From: Flectonema sp. DT1601
Lineage: Eukaryota > Euglenozoa > Diplonemea > Diplonemida > Diplonemidae
NCBI GenBank assembly: GCA_964019425.1
Contig: OZ025783.1
Span: 558,001-622,000 of the forward strand
DNA length: 64,000 nt
Direction of reading: 5' to 3'
Below, piece after piece: positions 1 through 11,445 of the stretch; the first letter of the stretch is position 1, and every line of letters begins with the position of its first letter. The notes beneath the pieces were generated by a model. The model saw only the letters and a list, made by a program, of their open reading frames with translations. It searched no databases and was not told the DNA's origin. The translations under genes and the position numbers were made by a program.

Positions 1-272
1 CTGTTGATCCGAGCAACTGCTCTTGGAAAATAGAATCAACAATAAAGGTTGTAAATGAAACCTGTGTTAATGGTGTTCTGTTGTCCCATGTCACTAAGGG
101 TGCCAACACCTGCATTCAGAAATGCCCACAACCATCTAACACAACTTCAACTTGTTATTTGGATTGCTTTTTCGATTCTGTTTGGGAAACTCCAGCAACC
201 AAGTTTGAGGAAATATTCCTCAATGCTTTTGACAACTGCCCTGGCAGAAAGCCTTATGTGCCTTCTGAATGA
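1..272 (+). CDS. C-terminal part of a Cys-rich, probably secreted protein (5' end outside window)
   Basis: An open frame enters from the left edge (first full codon at base 3) and ends at TGA 270-272, giving about 89 residues. The fragment has seven cysteines spaced in pairs (CIQKC, CYLDC), several N-x-S/T glycosylation sequons (NETC, SNCS, NTTS) and a final NCPG. That pattern fits an extracellular or luminal Cys-rich domain, but no named family is recognised and no membrane segment or signal peptide can be seen because the start is missing. There is no in-frame stop from base 3 onward. The same bases in frame 1 (an ATG at 55) also form an open frame, but its peptide lacks the ordered cysteine and sequon pattern. 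Confidence concerns the coding call, not a function. Confidence 0.6.
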   Translation, partial: VDPSNCSWKIESTIKVVNETCVNGVLLSHVTKGANTCIQKCPQPSNTTSTCYLDCFFDSVWETPATKFEEIFLNAFDNCPGRKPYVPSE

Positions 273-789
273 TTTAAGTGTTGGACAGTCAGATACTTCT
301 TTTTTGAGGTGCATACCTGCAGCTCAACTTCTTATCCATTTGTTAGAATCAATGAGACGAACTTCTCAGCTATCTTTCTTTTACAAAACGAGGTTTGTGG
401 AGTGTAACGAAAATATTTTTACTAATTCTTTGATTCTTTCTGCATGATTGGATAAAGTTATCAGGTGATACCATTTTCTCGCACATGCTAAACCTGTCTA
501 TCGAAAAGATTGCATCTTCTGGCAACGAGAAATGTCTCTCTGTGCATTTAATGTGATCCTTCCCTTCCTCCATTTGTGCTTGCCGCCAGGTTAGCTGATC
601 TGATCTTGGTGGATTGTGGCACCAATCAATATTTCACTATGCGTGTTTCAAGGGGAAAAAAAAAAACGTGTGCCGTGTTTCTGACTTAGTGATGCAATGC
701 CTTTGTTTTCCTTTTTCACAACAATGTATTTTCCCTGAAATATCATTCTGTTAAGCGAAGACAGTCATTTAACCTTTCCAGGCATAAAG
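273..789. other. Spacer between first and second genes
   Basis: About 500 bases without a credible gene. It should hold the 3' UTR of the first gene and the upstream region of the second. Just before the next ATG a pyrimidine-rich stretch ends in CCAG at 778-781, nine bases upstream; it looks like a splice acceptor. No TATA-like or other promoter element was recognised. Confidence 0.5.
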
Positions 790-1250
790 ATGGTGGCGCC
801 CAAAAAGCCTGCAGCAAAAGCAGTCACAAAGAAGAGACGAAAATCTTCTGCAGCTCAGCCGATGGTATGTAACTAAATTACTTCGAAGTTGTGTTTGTGG
901 AAAAGGACTATGCAAACAAACAGGGCGGGTGGCCTATCGAGGATTATGTTGAGAAAATAATTGACAATCTCAGTGATATTCCGAGTGATTTGCGAATTCA
1001 GTGGAAAAAGGATTATAAACGGATTCTTGAAGAGGAGGGCTACTTCACATTTGACTCCCTCCGCACCTCGATGACTCAGGGGCCTGTGCAGAGTACTTCG
1101 GCGGCTTCTAGTGCCAGTGACTGGGAACAATTTTGTGATCGCAAAGGCATCGCTGATGTTTTCATGAAAGCAGTTAAAGGCGATTTATATCAACAGGACA
1201 ACAGCTTTAAATTTTGTGGGATTTGTACAATGTCATGTCCTTTCATGTAA
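790..1250 (+). CDS. Small basic protein of unknown function, two exons
   Basis: Exon 1 is 790-864, the intron is 865-923 (GTATGT to AAACAG, 59 nt, phase 0), and exon 2 is 924-1250 ending in TAA; about 133 residues. The first 25 residues are Lys/Arg/Ala/Pro-rich (MVAPKKPAAKAVTKKRRK), like a nuclear-localisation or nucleic-acid-binding tail. Exon 2 opens with GGWPIEDYVEKI and continues as a predicted helical stretch rich in acidic and basic residues. The last residues contain three cysteines (CGICTMSC) and may belong to a mis-placed terminus. No family is recognised. An acceptor-like CCAG lies at 778-781. The intron has the same donor and acceptor as other introns in the window, which supports the model. 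Confidence 0.6.
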
Positions 1251-1415
1251 CCGCTTAATTGTTGAGACCGAAGGAAATAGATTGCTTTGTCACTTACACT
1301 TCTGTTTCATTTGTTGTTTGTTTGCTGTTGCCCCAACTTATTTCTATTTTGTTTCCAGGAATAGAAGAATACAAGATGGAATAAGGAAACATTTCTTCCA
1401 CGGGAACCTGGAGAC

Positions 1416-1420
1416 AAAAA
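1416..1420 (-). terminator. Pol III terminator of tRNA-Arg
   Basis: Five A on the + strand, i.e. TTTTT on the tRNA strand, lie two bases beyond the tRNA 3' end. This is the usual RNA polymerase III stop signal. Confidence 0.75.
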
Positions 1421-1422
1421 TC

Positions 1423-1493
1423 AACCGTGGCAGGACTCGAACCTGCAACCGCCTGATCCGTAGTCAGGCGCTCTTCCATTGAGCCACACGGTC
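1423..1493 (-). tRNA. tRNA-Arg (anticodon ACG)
   Basis: Read on the minus strand this 71-nt sequence folds into a complete cloverleaf. The 7-bp acceptor stem is GACCGTG/CACGGTT (one G-T pair), the D stem GCTC/GAGC, the anticodon stem CCTGA/TCAGG with loop CTACGGA, the variable region 5 nt, and the T stem GCAGG/CCTGC with loop TTCGAGT. The anticodon is ACG (rc of 1459-1461), which reads CGU and, after A34-to-inosine editing, CGC and CGA. The internal A box (TGGCTCAATGG) and B box (GGTTCGAGTCC) match the pol III consensus. No intron is present and CCA is not encoded. It is the only minus-strand gene in the window. Confidence 0.95.
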
Positions 1494-1969
1494 TTGTTTT
1501 CAGAAAAAGTTTTTTACTTCTTTCTTCAGAAGAAGTCTAATATTTATTCTTTCTTCCTTATTTCCCTTTTTCTCTATAGGCGAAACCTACACTCTGCCGT
1601 ATTCCATTATACCTGGTTTTTGTTTCCGGCTCACAATTAATTCGTAATTGAATAACACGATTCCGTACTGCACTGAATGACAACACGGAAAAAGAGACAT
1701 GTATGCAGATAAGTTAGAAACATTGATTATAATGTAGAGCAAGTAAGTCATTTGCAGAGTGTTAGCCTGTAACATTTTAGTCACCGTGTCATGAGTTTTT
1801 GTAATTTTATTATTGAGTTCTGATACAATACAGAGATTTATATTCGTATGAACCTAATCAAACCGTCTTTTCCCCCTTACCCCTTTATTTAATAAAATCT
1901 TCCTTTTCCATTCTTTAGAAAAATACTGTTTGTGTCTGGGTGGCCTTGAATGCCTTACATTTTTACAGG
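1494..1969. other. T-rich spacer upstream of the WD40 gene
   Basis: No gene is supported in these 476 bases. The right end carries TTTTTACAG at 1960-1968, directly before the ATG of the WD40 gene, with the shape of a splice acceptor. Confidence 0.5.
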
Positions 1970-4786
1970 ATGCTCATTCAGTCCGAGTCATATCTTGGGC
2001 CATGTACGGCTATTCACATTTCAAATGATGGGTGGGGGATTCTTGCTTGTTGCGGGGGCATCGTACATCAATTTAAAGATGACGAACATCGACAATGCCC
2101 GCTGCTGAAAACTGATAATATCTGTCGAATGCAGACAACAGCGACTGATGGTTATGCTCAAGGAAGATATGAAATAGTAAACTTTAGTGGGAAGGGAGGG
2201 GAAGTACTACGCATCAAGCATTCTATAAAGACTGGTGATCCTGTAGTTGGCTTTTTGCCGTTGTTAAACAACAAAATGTTAGTCGCGACGTTTAATGGAA
2301 GTATATTGGAATACTGCAACAGCACTTGTACAAGAATATATCAACACACGAGTGCGGCTATGTGTGTGGGCTTTTTAAATGTTAACAATGTGATTGTGGG
2401 AGGGATGTGTGGAGATCTGTCCAATGTCAGTCTAGACAAGCAGACTAGTTACAACTTATCAGGTCATGCATCAACAGGACACATAAGATCTATTTCTATT
2501 GATAATGAATACGTATTGTCAGGCTGTGATGACAGAACTGCCAAACTCTGGCATGGGAATTCACTACTCTGGACTTTAACGGGTCACTCTACTCGCATCT
2601 GGTCTACGGCTCTGCAATATCCCTACATTGTAACGGGGACTGAAGATGGATCGATCTTTCTTTCGAAGTACGATCCGAAAATACCTTCTCAAGGTTGGCA
2701 AATACGGTTACCTACCGACAGTACAACTCATGGAGATATCTGTTGCACTGCTTTGAATCGATTCAAAGATTGTGTTAAAGTTGCCTACGGAACCTCTTCT
2801 GGTGGAATGAATGTTTACGAACATCATATGAGTACCGAGTCGGGTGATATGTCGTCGGCTGTATTCAGTCCTACAAGTCGCTTATCAATTCAATCTGTTA
2901 AGGCAGCCTATCGCGTGGTACGGTTAATTACAGATAATACACTATGTGTTATAACTTCTTGTGGATCTCTTAGTTTAATTGTTGGTAGTGAAGAACACTT
3001 CATTACGTCATCTGTAAAGTTTCAGTCGGCAACAGAACTTGCTGGTTGTGAAGAAGAATTAATAATTGGAACCTCTACTGGTGTGATCCTCAATGTTTAT
3101 ATCAAGACTGCTGTTATTCAAGAAATCGATTTACCACAAGTTACGAGTAAGATAACAACCTTGTCGTATAATAAATACTGTTCTGCTTACGTAGTCACAG
3201 ATGCAAAGAATAACATTATTTTAGGACGAAGTCACGATGAAATCACTAGGTGCTTTCAACACGATGAAAAGTCTCTTCCAACTTCATCTGTGTGTTTTGA
3301 GAAAAATGGTAACTTGATCATCGCTGTCGGGTTTAAAAATGGAACCGTGCTTTGCGCAAACAGCAGTGATGTTACACTACAGAGAGTAGTCGTTAGCAGT
3401 AATCGAATAGTATCTTTAGTACAGTTGGATAAGCACACAATCTTGTCAGCTTCTGAAGACGGAATTATATCTAAAATAGTTCTTAGTGATAACATGAAAA
3501 CAATTGAAGGTGTTGATTCACATAAAACTTCACTCAAAGATTGTCTCTATGTATTAGATTTGTCCCCAACGGAGTCCAGCACTGGAAAAAGACACAAGCC
3601 TCAGGGCTGGTTACTTTTTCATATTTCCGAAAATACAATATTTGGTACAGAAATTCCTTCGGGAGAGCACTTGTTGTCAATTCCGTGTAAAGGTGTTTCC
3701 AGACGAACTATATCGATAAATCCGTGTGGGGTCTCGATGGTTAAAGGAGCGCGAGATATTATTGTAAAAAAACTTTCCCCAACACGAAACGATAATTACA
3801 TGACTGATATCCAAATATTATCAAATCGATTCTTTCTCAGTAGGGATGCTCAGGGCATTGGACGACCGAGAAATAATATTAAACAGCCTGATGGAAATAA
3901 TTACATCGTAGTAGGTGACCAGGGAGATGCGGTACTCGTTTCCAGCTCGAGTATTGGTATTACACAAAAACTGGTTCCTCATCATGCAGCAGGCTTCAAG
4001 TGTTGTTTTCAACAAAATAATTTGGTAATTGCTGGTGGTGGTGGAGATGCCTTATATGTTTGGGACATATCTTTCCAACCAGCTAGACTAGTTTCTCACG
4101 TTGTTCTCAGTGGAACTTCTGATGTGAGTCAGAGAGTCTTGTGTGTTTCAATGTGCGATAAAACGATGACAATATTCGCGGGAACTTCAGATGGAACTAT
4201 TCACTCTGTTAAACAACCATACAGTCAGGATGATGTTTTTAATAACACCGTCGTTGTTCCTCAAGATTTCGGTGCATGTCTTAGCATTGATATTGTTGAA
4301 GAATTGTTATGTGTTGGAGGTTCTTGTGGGAGGTTGTGTTTATCGTTGGTTGTTTCAAATGAAATATTATTACAGAAAGTACATCAAAGTGGAGTCAACT
4401 GCATCTCCGCTACTCGTAAGTCGGAAAATCTTTATCAAATAGCAACAGGTGGTGACGATCAGTCTATCTCTGTAATGAAAGTCTCAACTTCTGGAGGGAA
4501 TCTTACAGTCATAAAGTTATTCACGTTACCTAATCTTGTTACGGCTGCGTTCCGCTCTGTACAGTTCTTAAGTGATTGTCGATATCTCGTAGCTCTTGCT
4601 TCTGATCAAAGACTTTTAATATTTGTGAGAAGTAGTGATTCTGATTTCCAATTCTCTTTTCATTCTGGGATCGTGACGAGAGTTATCCGACCAACTGCTC
4701 TATCCCTTTGCGAGGATCAAATAGTTGTTGTTGGACAAGGGATTGAGTACCTGACTCTGAATGAGCAGCTCTCCCCAACAACGTGA
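1970..4786 (+). CDS. WD40-repeat protein, WDR6/Trm734-like
   Basis: Single exon, 938 residues, ATG 1970 to TGA 4784-4786. The start is the first ATG, one base after an acceptor-like TTTTTACAG. The frame extends ten codons further up without an ATG. The whole chain looks like two degenerate beta-propellers. WD-type signatures include SGCDDRTAKLW (about residues 184-194), TGTEDGSIFLS, AGTSDGTIHSV and GGDDQSISVMKV. The start YLGPCTAIHI, the DDRTAKLW blade and the late HQSGVNCIS...TGGDDQS blade resemble WDR6 (yeast Rtt10/Trm734), which partners the Trm7/FTSJ1 methyltransferase in 2'-O-methylation of tRNA wobble position 34. That function is known for the family and not shown here. Another large WD40 scaffold such as Elongator Elp2 is the main alternative. 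The neighbouring tRNA gene is probably coincidental. Confidence 0.6.
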   Translation: MLIQSESYLGPCTAIHISNDGWGILACCGGIVHQFKDDEHRQCPLLKTDNICRMQTTATDGYAQGRYEIVNFSGKGGEVLRIKHSIKTGDPVVGFLPLLNNKMLVATFNGSILEYCNSTCTRIYQHTSAAMCVGFLNVNNVIVGGMCGDLSNVSLDKQTSYNLSGHASTGHIRSISIDNEYVLSGCDDRTAKLWHGNSLLWTLTGHSTRIWSTALQYPYIVTGTEDGSIFLSKYDPKIPSQGWQIRLPTDSTTHGDICCTALNRFKDCVKVAYGTSSGGMNVYEHHMSTESGDMSSAVFSPTSRLSIQSVKAAYRVVRLITDNTLCVITSCGSLSLIVGSEEHFITSSVKFQSATELAGCEEELIIGTSTGVILNVYIKTAVIQEIDLPQVTSKITTLSYNKYCSAYVVTDAKNNIILGRSHDEITRCFQHDEKSLPTSSVCFEKNGNLIIAVGFKNGTVLCANSSDVTLQRVVVSSNRIVSLVQLDKHTILSASEDGIISKIVLSDNMKTIEGVDSHKTSLKDCLYVLDLSPTESSTGKRHKPQGWLLFHISENTIFGTEIPSGEHLLSIPCKGVSRRTISINPCGVSMVKGARDIIVKKLSPTRNDNYMTDIQILSNRFFLSRDAQGIGRPRNNIKQPDGNNYIVVGDQGDAVLVSSSSIGITQKLVPHHAAGFKCCFQQNNLVIAGGGGDALYVWDISFQPARLVSHVVLSGTSDVSQRVLCVSMCDKTMTIFAGTSDGTIHSVKQPYSQDDVFNNTVVVPQDFGACLSIDIVEELLCVGGSCGRLCLSLVVSNEILLQKVHQSGVNCISATRKSENLYQIATGGDDQSISVMKVSTSGGNLTVIKLFTLPNLVTAAFRSVQFLSDCRYLVALASDQRLLIFVRSSDSDFQFSFHSGIVTRVIRPTALSLCEDQIVVVGQGIEYLTLNEQLSPTT

Positions 4787-4925
4787 AGTTGTGGAAGTAA
4801 ACCTGTTGTAATCATTACGCTGTGGAATTGTTTTTCTTTTCTTCTTTCTTATCCCACAGAAGTCGCTGCGTAACAGTATTGTATATAAAACAGTTGATAT
4901 TTATTTTGTTATCCAGACATCCAAA

Positions 4926-7900
4926 ATGCCTGATCCGTCGTCAGTGGCGGCTGCCGCTGCGCGCAGGAAGTCAGCAAACACGGGAGAGCCGAGAAGAGAA
5001 TCGCAGGGAAAGCAGATTTCGCAACTAAGGTCGCCTAAGTCTCCAGGACTATCACCAGGATTTGATGCAGGAAGTCCTGGAGATGAGTTAACTCCTTCAG
5101 GAGCGCAACACAGAAGAAGTGTTGGGTTCAGTGGGACGATGCAGGGACCTGGAAGACAGTCACCAACATCACCAGCTGGATCACCGTCCACAGCAAGTCC
5201 GAAAAAAAGACGTATATCAGCAGCGAAAAAACGTGACGAAGATGGACAAGATGACGACTCAAGTAACAACGTCAAAGTATTTCTGAGAGTACGTCCATTC
5301 AACCAGAGAGAATTAAAGATTCACGAAGAACACTACGACTCTATGCTCAGATCAATTATTGATATGCCAGCAGGACAAGAGGGACCTATTAATTTCTTAG
5401 AAAAGATCGGAAGTGGTGACGACGAAGACTACGCCGTCTCTGAAGTTTTCGACTTCGATAAGGGTCTCTGGTCTATAACACCTGAACAGCAGCCTTATGA
5501 TTTCGAATACGCAACTCAACGTAATGTCTTTAACGAAATGGGTCAACCAGCTTTAGACAATGCCTGGAAAGGATTTAACACTTGTATATTTGCATACGGT
5601 CAAACCGGAGCTGGAAAGACCCATACTATGATGGGTCGATTCAGTTACTCCGACGGCGAACTTCTCGACGACCCTGGTGTCATCCCTCTCCTCTGCAGAG
5701 GTCTTTACGACTCTATTGAAGCCAAGAGGAAGGAAGACGAAGGAAAGGAAAATAAATTAAGTGTCATTACCTACGAGACTGAGTTGATGGCTTACGAAAT
5801 TTACAACGAGCGTGTGAGAGATTTGTTCTACTTTCACACTCCCGGAAGAAAGGCCAAGGATGAATTGAAGGTCAGAAAGCATCCAACAGAAGGTACCTTC
5901 GTTGATGGAATTACTAAACTGAAACCAGAAACATGGGAGACATGTATCTCTGATGTAGAAGCTGGAAACAGTGGGAGAACTGTTGGAGCTACAGCGATGA
6001 ACAGTGAGTCGAGTAGATCTCACTCTATCTTTCAAATTAAGTTTACACAAGTAGAGACGAGTATTCCACAGGCTCGATTTGAGAAGCCTGTCATCAACAG
6101 AAAGTATTCAATAATCAATTTAATCGATTTAGCAGGTAGTGAACGTAACAAGAAGTCACAGGCTGCTGGAGAACGTCTTGTTGAAGCGACAAACATCAAC
6201 TTGTCTTTAACAACATTAAAGAGAGTTATTGATGCTCTTGTTCATAATGGATTGAATGCTAAGCATCCAGTACAGATCCCATACCGTGACTCAGTTCTTA
6301 CTATGTTACTCTCTCACTCCCTTGGAGGTAACAGTAAGACTACTATGGTTGCATGTGTCTCTCCGCATTATGATAATTGTGAGGAGACTCTTAACACCCT
6401 CAGATACGCTTCTCAGGCCCGTCGTATTGTTAACATTGTTCGTGTTAATGAGGATTCTAAGGCAAGACAGAACCTGCTCCTTAAGTATGTTTATTATCTG
6501 TGGAATGGTTTTTTTATTTTAAACTTTTCGACTCAGACTGTCGATAGCAAGGAAAAAAACAAGCAAGCAACACCAACAACCACTAAACAGGGAACAACTC
6601 TCCAACTTACAACAAGAGCTTGAGGACCGAAGAAATGGAGATCTCAGTCCGCAGCAAATTATGGAACTGGAAGATGAGGTTTGTAACTTCTTTCGTATTT
6701 TGTGAGTAGAGCTATCAGTGGTACTGTTGTTGATAATACTTGCTATTGCGAAGCCAAACATAAAACAACACAAACCAGATTAAGGCCGGTCAAGAATCCC
6801 TCAGCGCATACGAAGCAGAAGCCAAGAAGCTCCGTCTTGAGAAACATGAAGAAGAACAGAAGAGATATCACCAGGCGTTCCAGCACTCGTTCCAGATGGT
6901 TGTTATGAAGAGACAGAAGGAAGAAGCTCAGAGGCTTGCAAAAGAAACTGCTAACCAATTGGTATGTCACTACTTGAGTGAGGGATATTCATTAAAGCAA
7001 TCATTGTATGTTTTGGGAGTACCAAAATAACAAACAGGTAAAAATGAATGAAGATCAAAAAACTGAAGTTAGAGAAGCCCGCAGAGAGCTCTCAACGGTT
7101 AAGCACGCCGCTGATGCTACCGCTGAGGAACTCCGTCAGGAGAAGGCAAAGAGAGAAATATTACAAACAAAGTCTATTGGTCTCCAATGGGTTGAGAAAC
7201 AGAGACGTGTCACTGCTGAAAAGAATGCTGCAAAGAGTCTTTCAGAAGCTACAGCAGCTCACAGGTATACAGATTTCCTTTTCTTTTTTCCTTCTAATTA
7301 TCATAAACCTAAACACTTCAATACCAAACAGGGAGGAAATCAATGCCATTATGGAAGAGGCCAACCTCCGCCACGATGAACTTATTTCAAAGATCAATGA
7401 GAAGGAGAATGAATACGAAGCACTTCGTGAAGATTTAGAATCCTTGAAAGGAACTAATAAGATGATCGAAGCGAAGGCAGAGGAGTACCGCGAGAGGACG
7501 ATTACGATCGAAAAGCAGGCCACTGGTAAGCTAAGTGACGAACAATACAAACACGAGAGAGAAGTGGAAACTCTTCGATCCAGGTTGACTGTCGAGAGAG
7601 AGGAAGTAAAGAGAGAACTTGAAAGTACCATCCAGCGCAGTAAGGTAAACGAAGAGGTTGTCAGACAAGAAGCTCAACAGAGAACTGAGACTATTGAATA
7701 CAACCTGAAGGCTGAGTTAGGTAGAATTCAAGAAAACACTGAATCACGAAGAATATCAGCAGTCGAAGAGTGGGAAGCTAAACTCTGCGCTGCTGAAGTT
7801 CGCAGAGATGAAGCTCTCAGAAAGCAACGTGAAAACTTTGAGGACGAACAACAACAACTAAAGGATTATTATGACAACAAACTTGCTGTCCATCTCGCAA

Positions 7901-8367
7901 AGATCGATGACCAGATTCAGGTGCTCAACGAAGTTTCGAGACGTGAAGTGAAGTATAGATCACTATCCCACCAACTTGACTCAGCTCTCGACCGTACTAA
8001 AGAACAAGACACAGAAGCAGGATGTAGTCAGGATTTGAGAGAGTTCTTAGAATTGGCGAGAAGTTACTCTGCGCAGTTGATCAGTAATCCGATTAACAGG
8101 TCAGCAGTTAGCAGAGCAGCACTACCAGTGTCTGCTATTGAATGTGGTGCTCCACCATGTGTTGGTGGATTCGAGGAACCAACCTGGACTGAGGGACCTG
8201 CTTCCGTTCAGGCCATCGGAAACGGAAGAATTAGAGCCACATCACGCTCGCCTTCGCGTCGCTCTGGCAGAAAGTCCGGAGGAAAGTCACCAGGATCCCC
8301 TGGGAAGGCATCACCTGGCAAGTCTTCTCCAGTAAGTTCTCCTCCTTTGTTAAAAAGAACTCGCTAG
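4926..8367 (+). CDS. Kinesin-3-like motor protein, five exons
   Basis: Exons are 4926-6484, 6591-6678, 6779-6961, 7038-7264 and 7332-8367, giving 1030 residues. Introns start GTATGT, GTTTGT, GTATGT and GTATAC and end in A-rich AACAG or ACCAG; phases are 2, 0, 0 and 2 and the frame closes exactly. Residues 1-115 are a low-complexity Ser/Pro/Lys-rich head. The motor domain spans about 116-510: P-loop GQTGAGKT (225-232), switch I NSESSRSHS, switch II LIDLAGSE. Motor details such as NVFNEMGQPALDNAWKGFN and the EHP-like KVRKHPTEG loop are nearest to kinesin-3 (KIF1/Unc104). The rest is coiled coil to about 970, then a basic Ser-Pro-Gly-Lys tail. No FHA or PH domain was recognised, so cargo is unknown. 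It should walk on microtubules. An acceptor-like ATCCAG sits ten bases before the ATG. Confidence 0.93.
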
Positions 8368-9534
8368 GCCACTGAGCTGCTGCATCAGTTGGACTTTGCA
8401 AAGCGCACCAACCATTCTTCAGAGTGGTGTGCGGTTCTTTCCCTTTATATTTTTATTCACGAAAGGTTTTCCGACAAGCCGGAGTACTTTCTTTTTTTTC
8501 TTCCTTTCTTTTATCCTTAAAGAACAACAATACAGCCGAAACGGGAATAGCTATTTATACCTTCGTAACACAAACAAGATTGTTACGTTTTAGTTCGTGC
8601 GTACGAGGGCTGTCTCTCGCATGTATGTTGGCTTTTTTTGTACTGTAATGTAAGTCAAATTCCATATAAATGGAAGAGTAATTTATTATCAAGCGTCTTG
8701 TTTTATTTTATTCTTCTTCGGTTTTAAAAAAAAGAAAAGAAAACGGCGTCTTCCTATCGTGATCTCTTTTTATGACCTCAACCTGTTGTTAAGAACGAAT
8801 TCTCGTTTTTGTTCACTGAGGATATACTCACAGAATCCGAAGGGCGCATACTGTAATTGTTATTTTTTATTTTTATTTTTTTTCCATACTTCCTCAATTA
8901 TTTTATCCTTTTTTTTTTTTTTTTTTTAATGTTCTTAGGAGAATCTGTGGTGAGAATTAGTCGATGTTTCGGTTGCTTTGCTAGCTTCCCACACACGTGT
9001 TAGCACAAAGCTTTTTTTTTTGGCTAGCCACTGCGAGTGGTCCAAGAAAATGTACCCCCAGGTGCATACTCTTTGGTAAGCAAAGTGAAAAAGTCTCTCC
9101 TGGCTTTCCCCACCCATGTGAGTGACAGTATTCACATCTTCTGCAGATTTCGGTGTCGTATTATTTATACTTGTATTAGTTGCTCGTCGAGGTATTGACT
9201 AGACAGAAAATCATTTTTCCCCTTTCCCCGATGCATGCAATTATATGTTTTCCACTCATCATGTTGTGCTCTCTTTTCCCCCCCCTCTTTTCCTCTCTTT
9301 AGTTTGCCTTGATTTTATGCCCTCTTAACACCAGCAAGAAAAGGGCGGGGGGGAAACAAGGAAAAGAAAATAAGGAAAAGCTTTCTTTTGCGGCTGACAT
9401 CTTCTTCTGCTTTTCCCCGACTGGAGCTTCTGCACTCAATCGGATGGCGTGATGGGGTTGTAAAACACTGTTCCCATGTCCCCTTTTAGTGAAGTCTGTT
9501 TATGAGAGTTACAACAGGTTCTGAGCACAAGGGC

Positions 9535-9571
<37 letters not shown>

Positions 9572-10222
9572 GAGAAAAATCGCTTCGCTTGTTTCCGTAG
9601 TGTACACTTCCCAGCCCTGAAAGAAAGCAGAAAAATAACGAGACGGCGTTGTGCAATTCAATGTAAAGAAATTATATTTGTGCGACAAACATATGGAATC
9701 AGCGGACACAGAATATCGCGAGGGTGGGAAAAGAAAAACAAAAAAAACAGAAAAACCAAAAACCCAAACGTGTACATAAAGTACATCATTCGACAAATTA
9801 ATAAATAGAGCACCGACACTCCGGTCTTGGGAAAAGCGAAGTGTTTATTTTCGAAGAGGCGGAAAGAAGAGCCATTAAGCACAGTTATATCCACTCAGAA
9901 ACTATGTTTATGACTCACACATACCCATTGTGTTCGCCCCCAAAGCTATCCGCAGTAGAGATCAAATATTAGTTGTATCCACGACTTATTGTTTTCTCGG
10001 GATTTTTTTTTTCTTTTCTTTTTTTCTTCTTCTTCGAGTTTTTTTTAATTGATATGAATAAAAAAAAAAAAAAAAAAAAGACCCTAAATAGGATCGTGCG
10101 AGCCAAATGAACGAAACGAACATGAAAGGTGAAAAAAGAAGGAAAAGAATATTTTTTTAGCGGGAAAAAAAAACAAAAAAAAAACGGTAATCACTTAAAC
10201 GTATAAAATACCAAATCAGGAG

Positions 10223-10258
<36 letters not shown>

Positions 10259-11445
10259 CAAAACAAAACAAAACAAAAAGAGAATTAATCTGCGTGCAAG
10301 CTGCGTTCTTGTGAATTGAATTTCAATCTGTGCTCTTCATGAGTTACGCTACCCCCGTTTCCTACCTCGGAAATGTGGGAGATCCATGGTCGAACTGCCG
10401 ATTTCTTTGTGGCGTTGTGTGTTTCAGCCCTCAGGGAGCTACTACTCACAGCGTTAATAGAATCACGGCTCACCAGAATTGTTATCACCAAGGAGAGAAT
10501 GAGAAAGATCGGTGTTTGCGTAACATCCTTTTCCGTATTTGCTACTCCCGCATCCCTTCCTCCCAAAAAAAAAAAAAAAAAAAAACGATTCTTTTTATCT
10601 TCTATGTTTTGCTTTATACTTGCGAGCCCTTCCTGTTCCCCATGAGAACAGTCAAAAGACATAATTTGCTCTCGTTTCCCGTGATGGTTGTGGTGGTTTT
10701 TTATATTTTGCACATTGCAGTAAGCTCTTGCAACAATTTTGGGATTTTTCTTTTTGTAATGTAAGAGATAATTACAGTCATGATCGACATTTTTTTTTCC
10801 CTTTTTTTTTTCTTTTTTTTCTTTCTATTTTTTTCTTCTCCCCCTTCCTTTCCCGTTGAAAAAAATTATCGTTGAAAAAAATAAAAAAACGTATTCTTCC
10901 GCGGATAGGCTGCTGTATTCGATTCTTTTCCTGATGTGTAGCGTAGTGAACAACAATTCATTCGCACTAAACAAATTGAGCTTCTCTTACGCTACCATTG
11001 GTCACCTCCTCACGTAGTTCGAAGGTGAAGTGGTTGTAAAAATGAGAGAACAGGATAGAGGGTTGAAGTTTCCCAACAGCGGGGGAGAGGAAGAACACAA
11101 CATTGAAAGATAAAATAATAAACCAGGCGGAACGGAAATAAGAGAAAAAAAAAAAAAAAAAAAAATCCGAGTGTTATCTTTTTTTTTATTTTTTTTGCTT
11201 TCACCCGCGCAATTTCCCCCCAAACCCAAGTTAGCACCCAGCCAGTAACCCCCAGACCCACCAACAAGGTTACATCCAATAGTAGGATAACGTTAACAGG
11301 TGCTATTGGTATTTACATTTCTTCCTCTTTGACTCTCCCGACAGATTGGTTTGACATACAAATAAGAACCACAAAGTTACAAATCATCCCTTGTAGTGTA
11401 CTCTAGTGTACTAAACTTCTCACACCAGGTACACAGTATTAAGAA
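8368..11445. other. 3.1 kb spacer rich in poly(A) and poly(T)
   Basis: No protein gene is supported between the kinesin and SMC3 genes. There are many homopolymer runs (for example T at 8911-8928, A at 9535-9551, A at 10063-10079, A at 10222-10250). Two stretches are less biased: 8935-9150, which has short hairpins (CCACT-GCG-AGTGG, CTTTG-GTAAG-CAAAG), and 10285-10560. A 7-bp inverted repeat CCAATAG/CTATTGG with a 20-nt loop lies around 11276-11309. Frames up to about 140 codons occur on both strands of 10285-10760, but they run through poly(A)/poly(T) and encode runs of Phe or Lys. Confidence 0.5.

Noticed and set aside
1216-1482. 88-codon + frame overlapping the tRNA
   Set aside because: It reads antisense through a complete tRNA gene; joining it to the preceding exon would need a GTAACC donor unlike any other here.
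10285-10764. Long frames on both strands (142 and 144 codons)
   Set aside because: They run through a poly(A)/poly(T) tract and encode Phe or Lys runs; no domain, no typical splice or start context.
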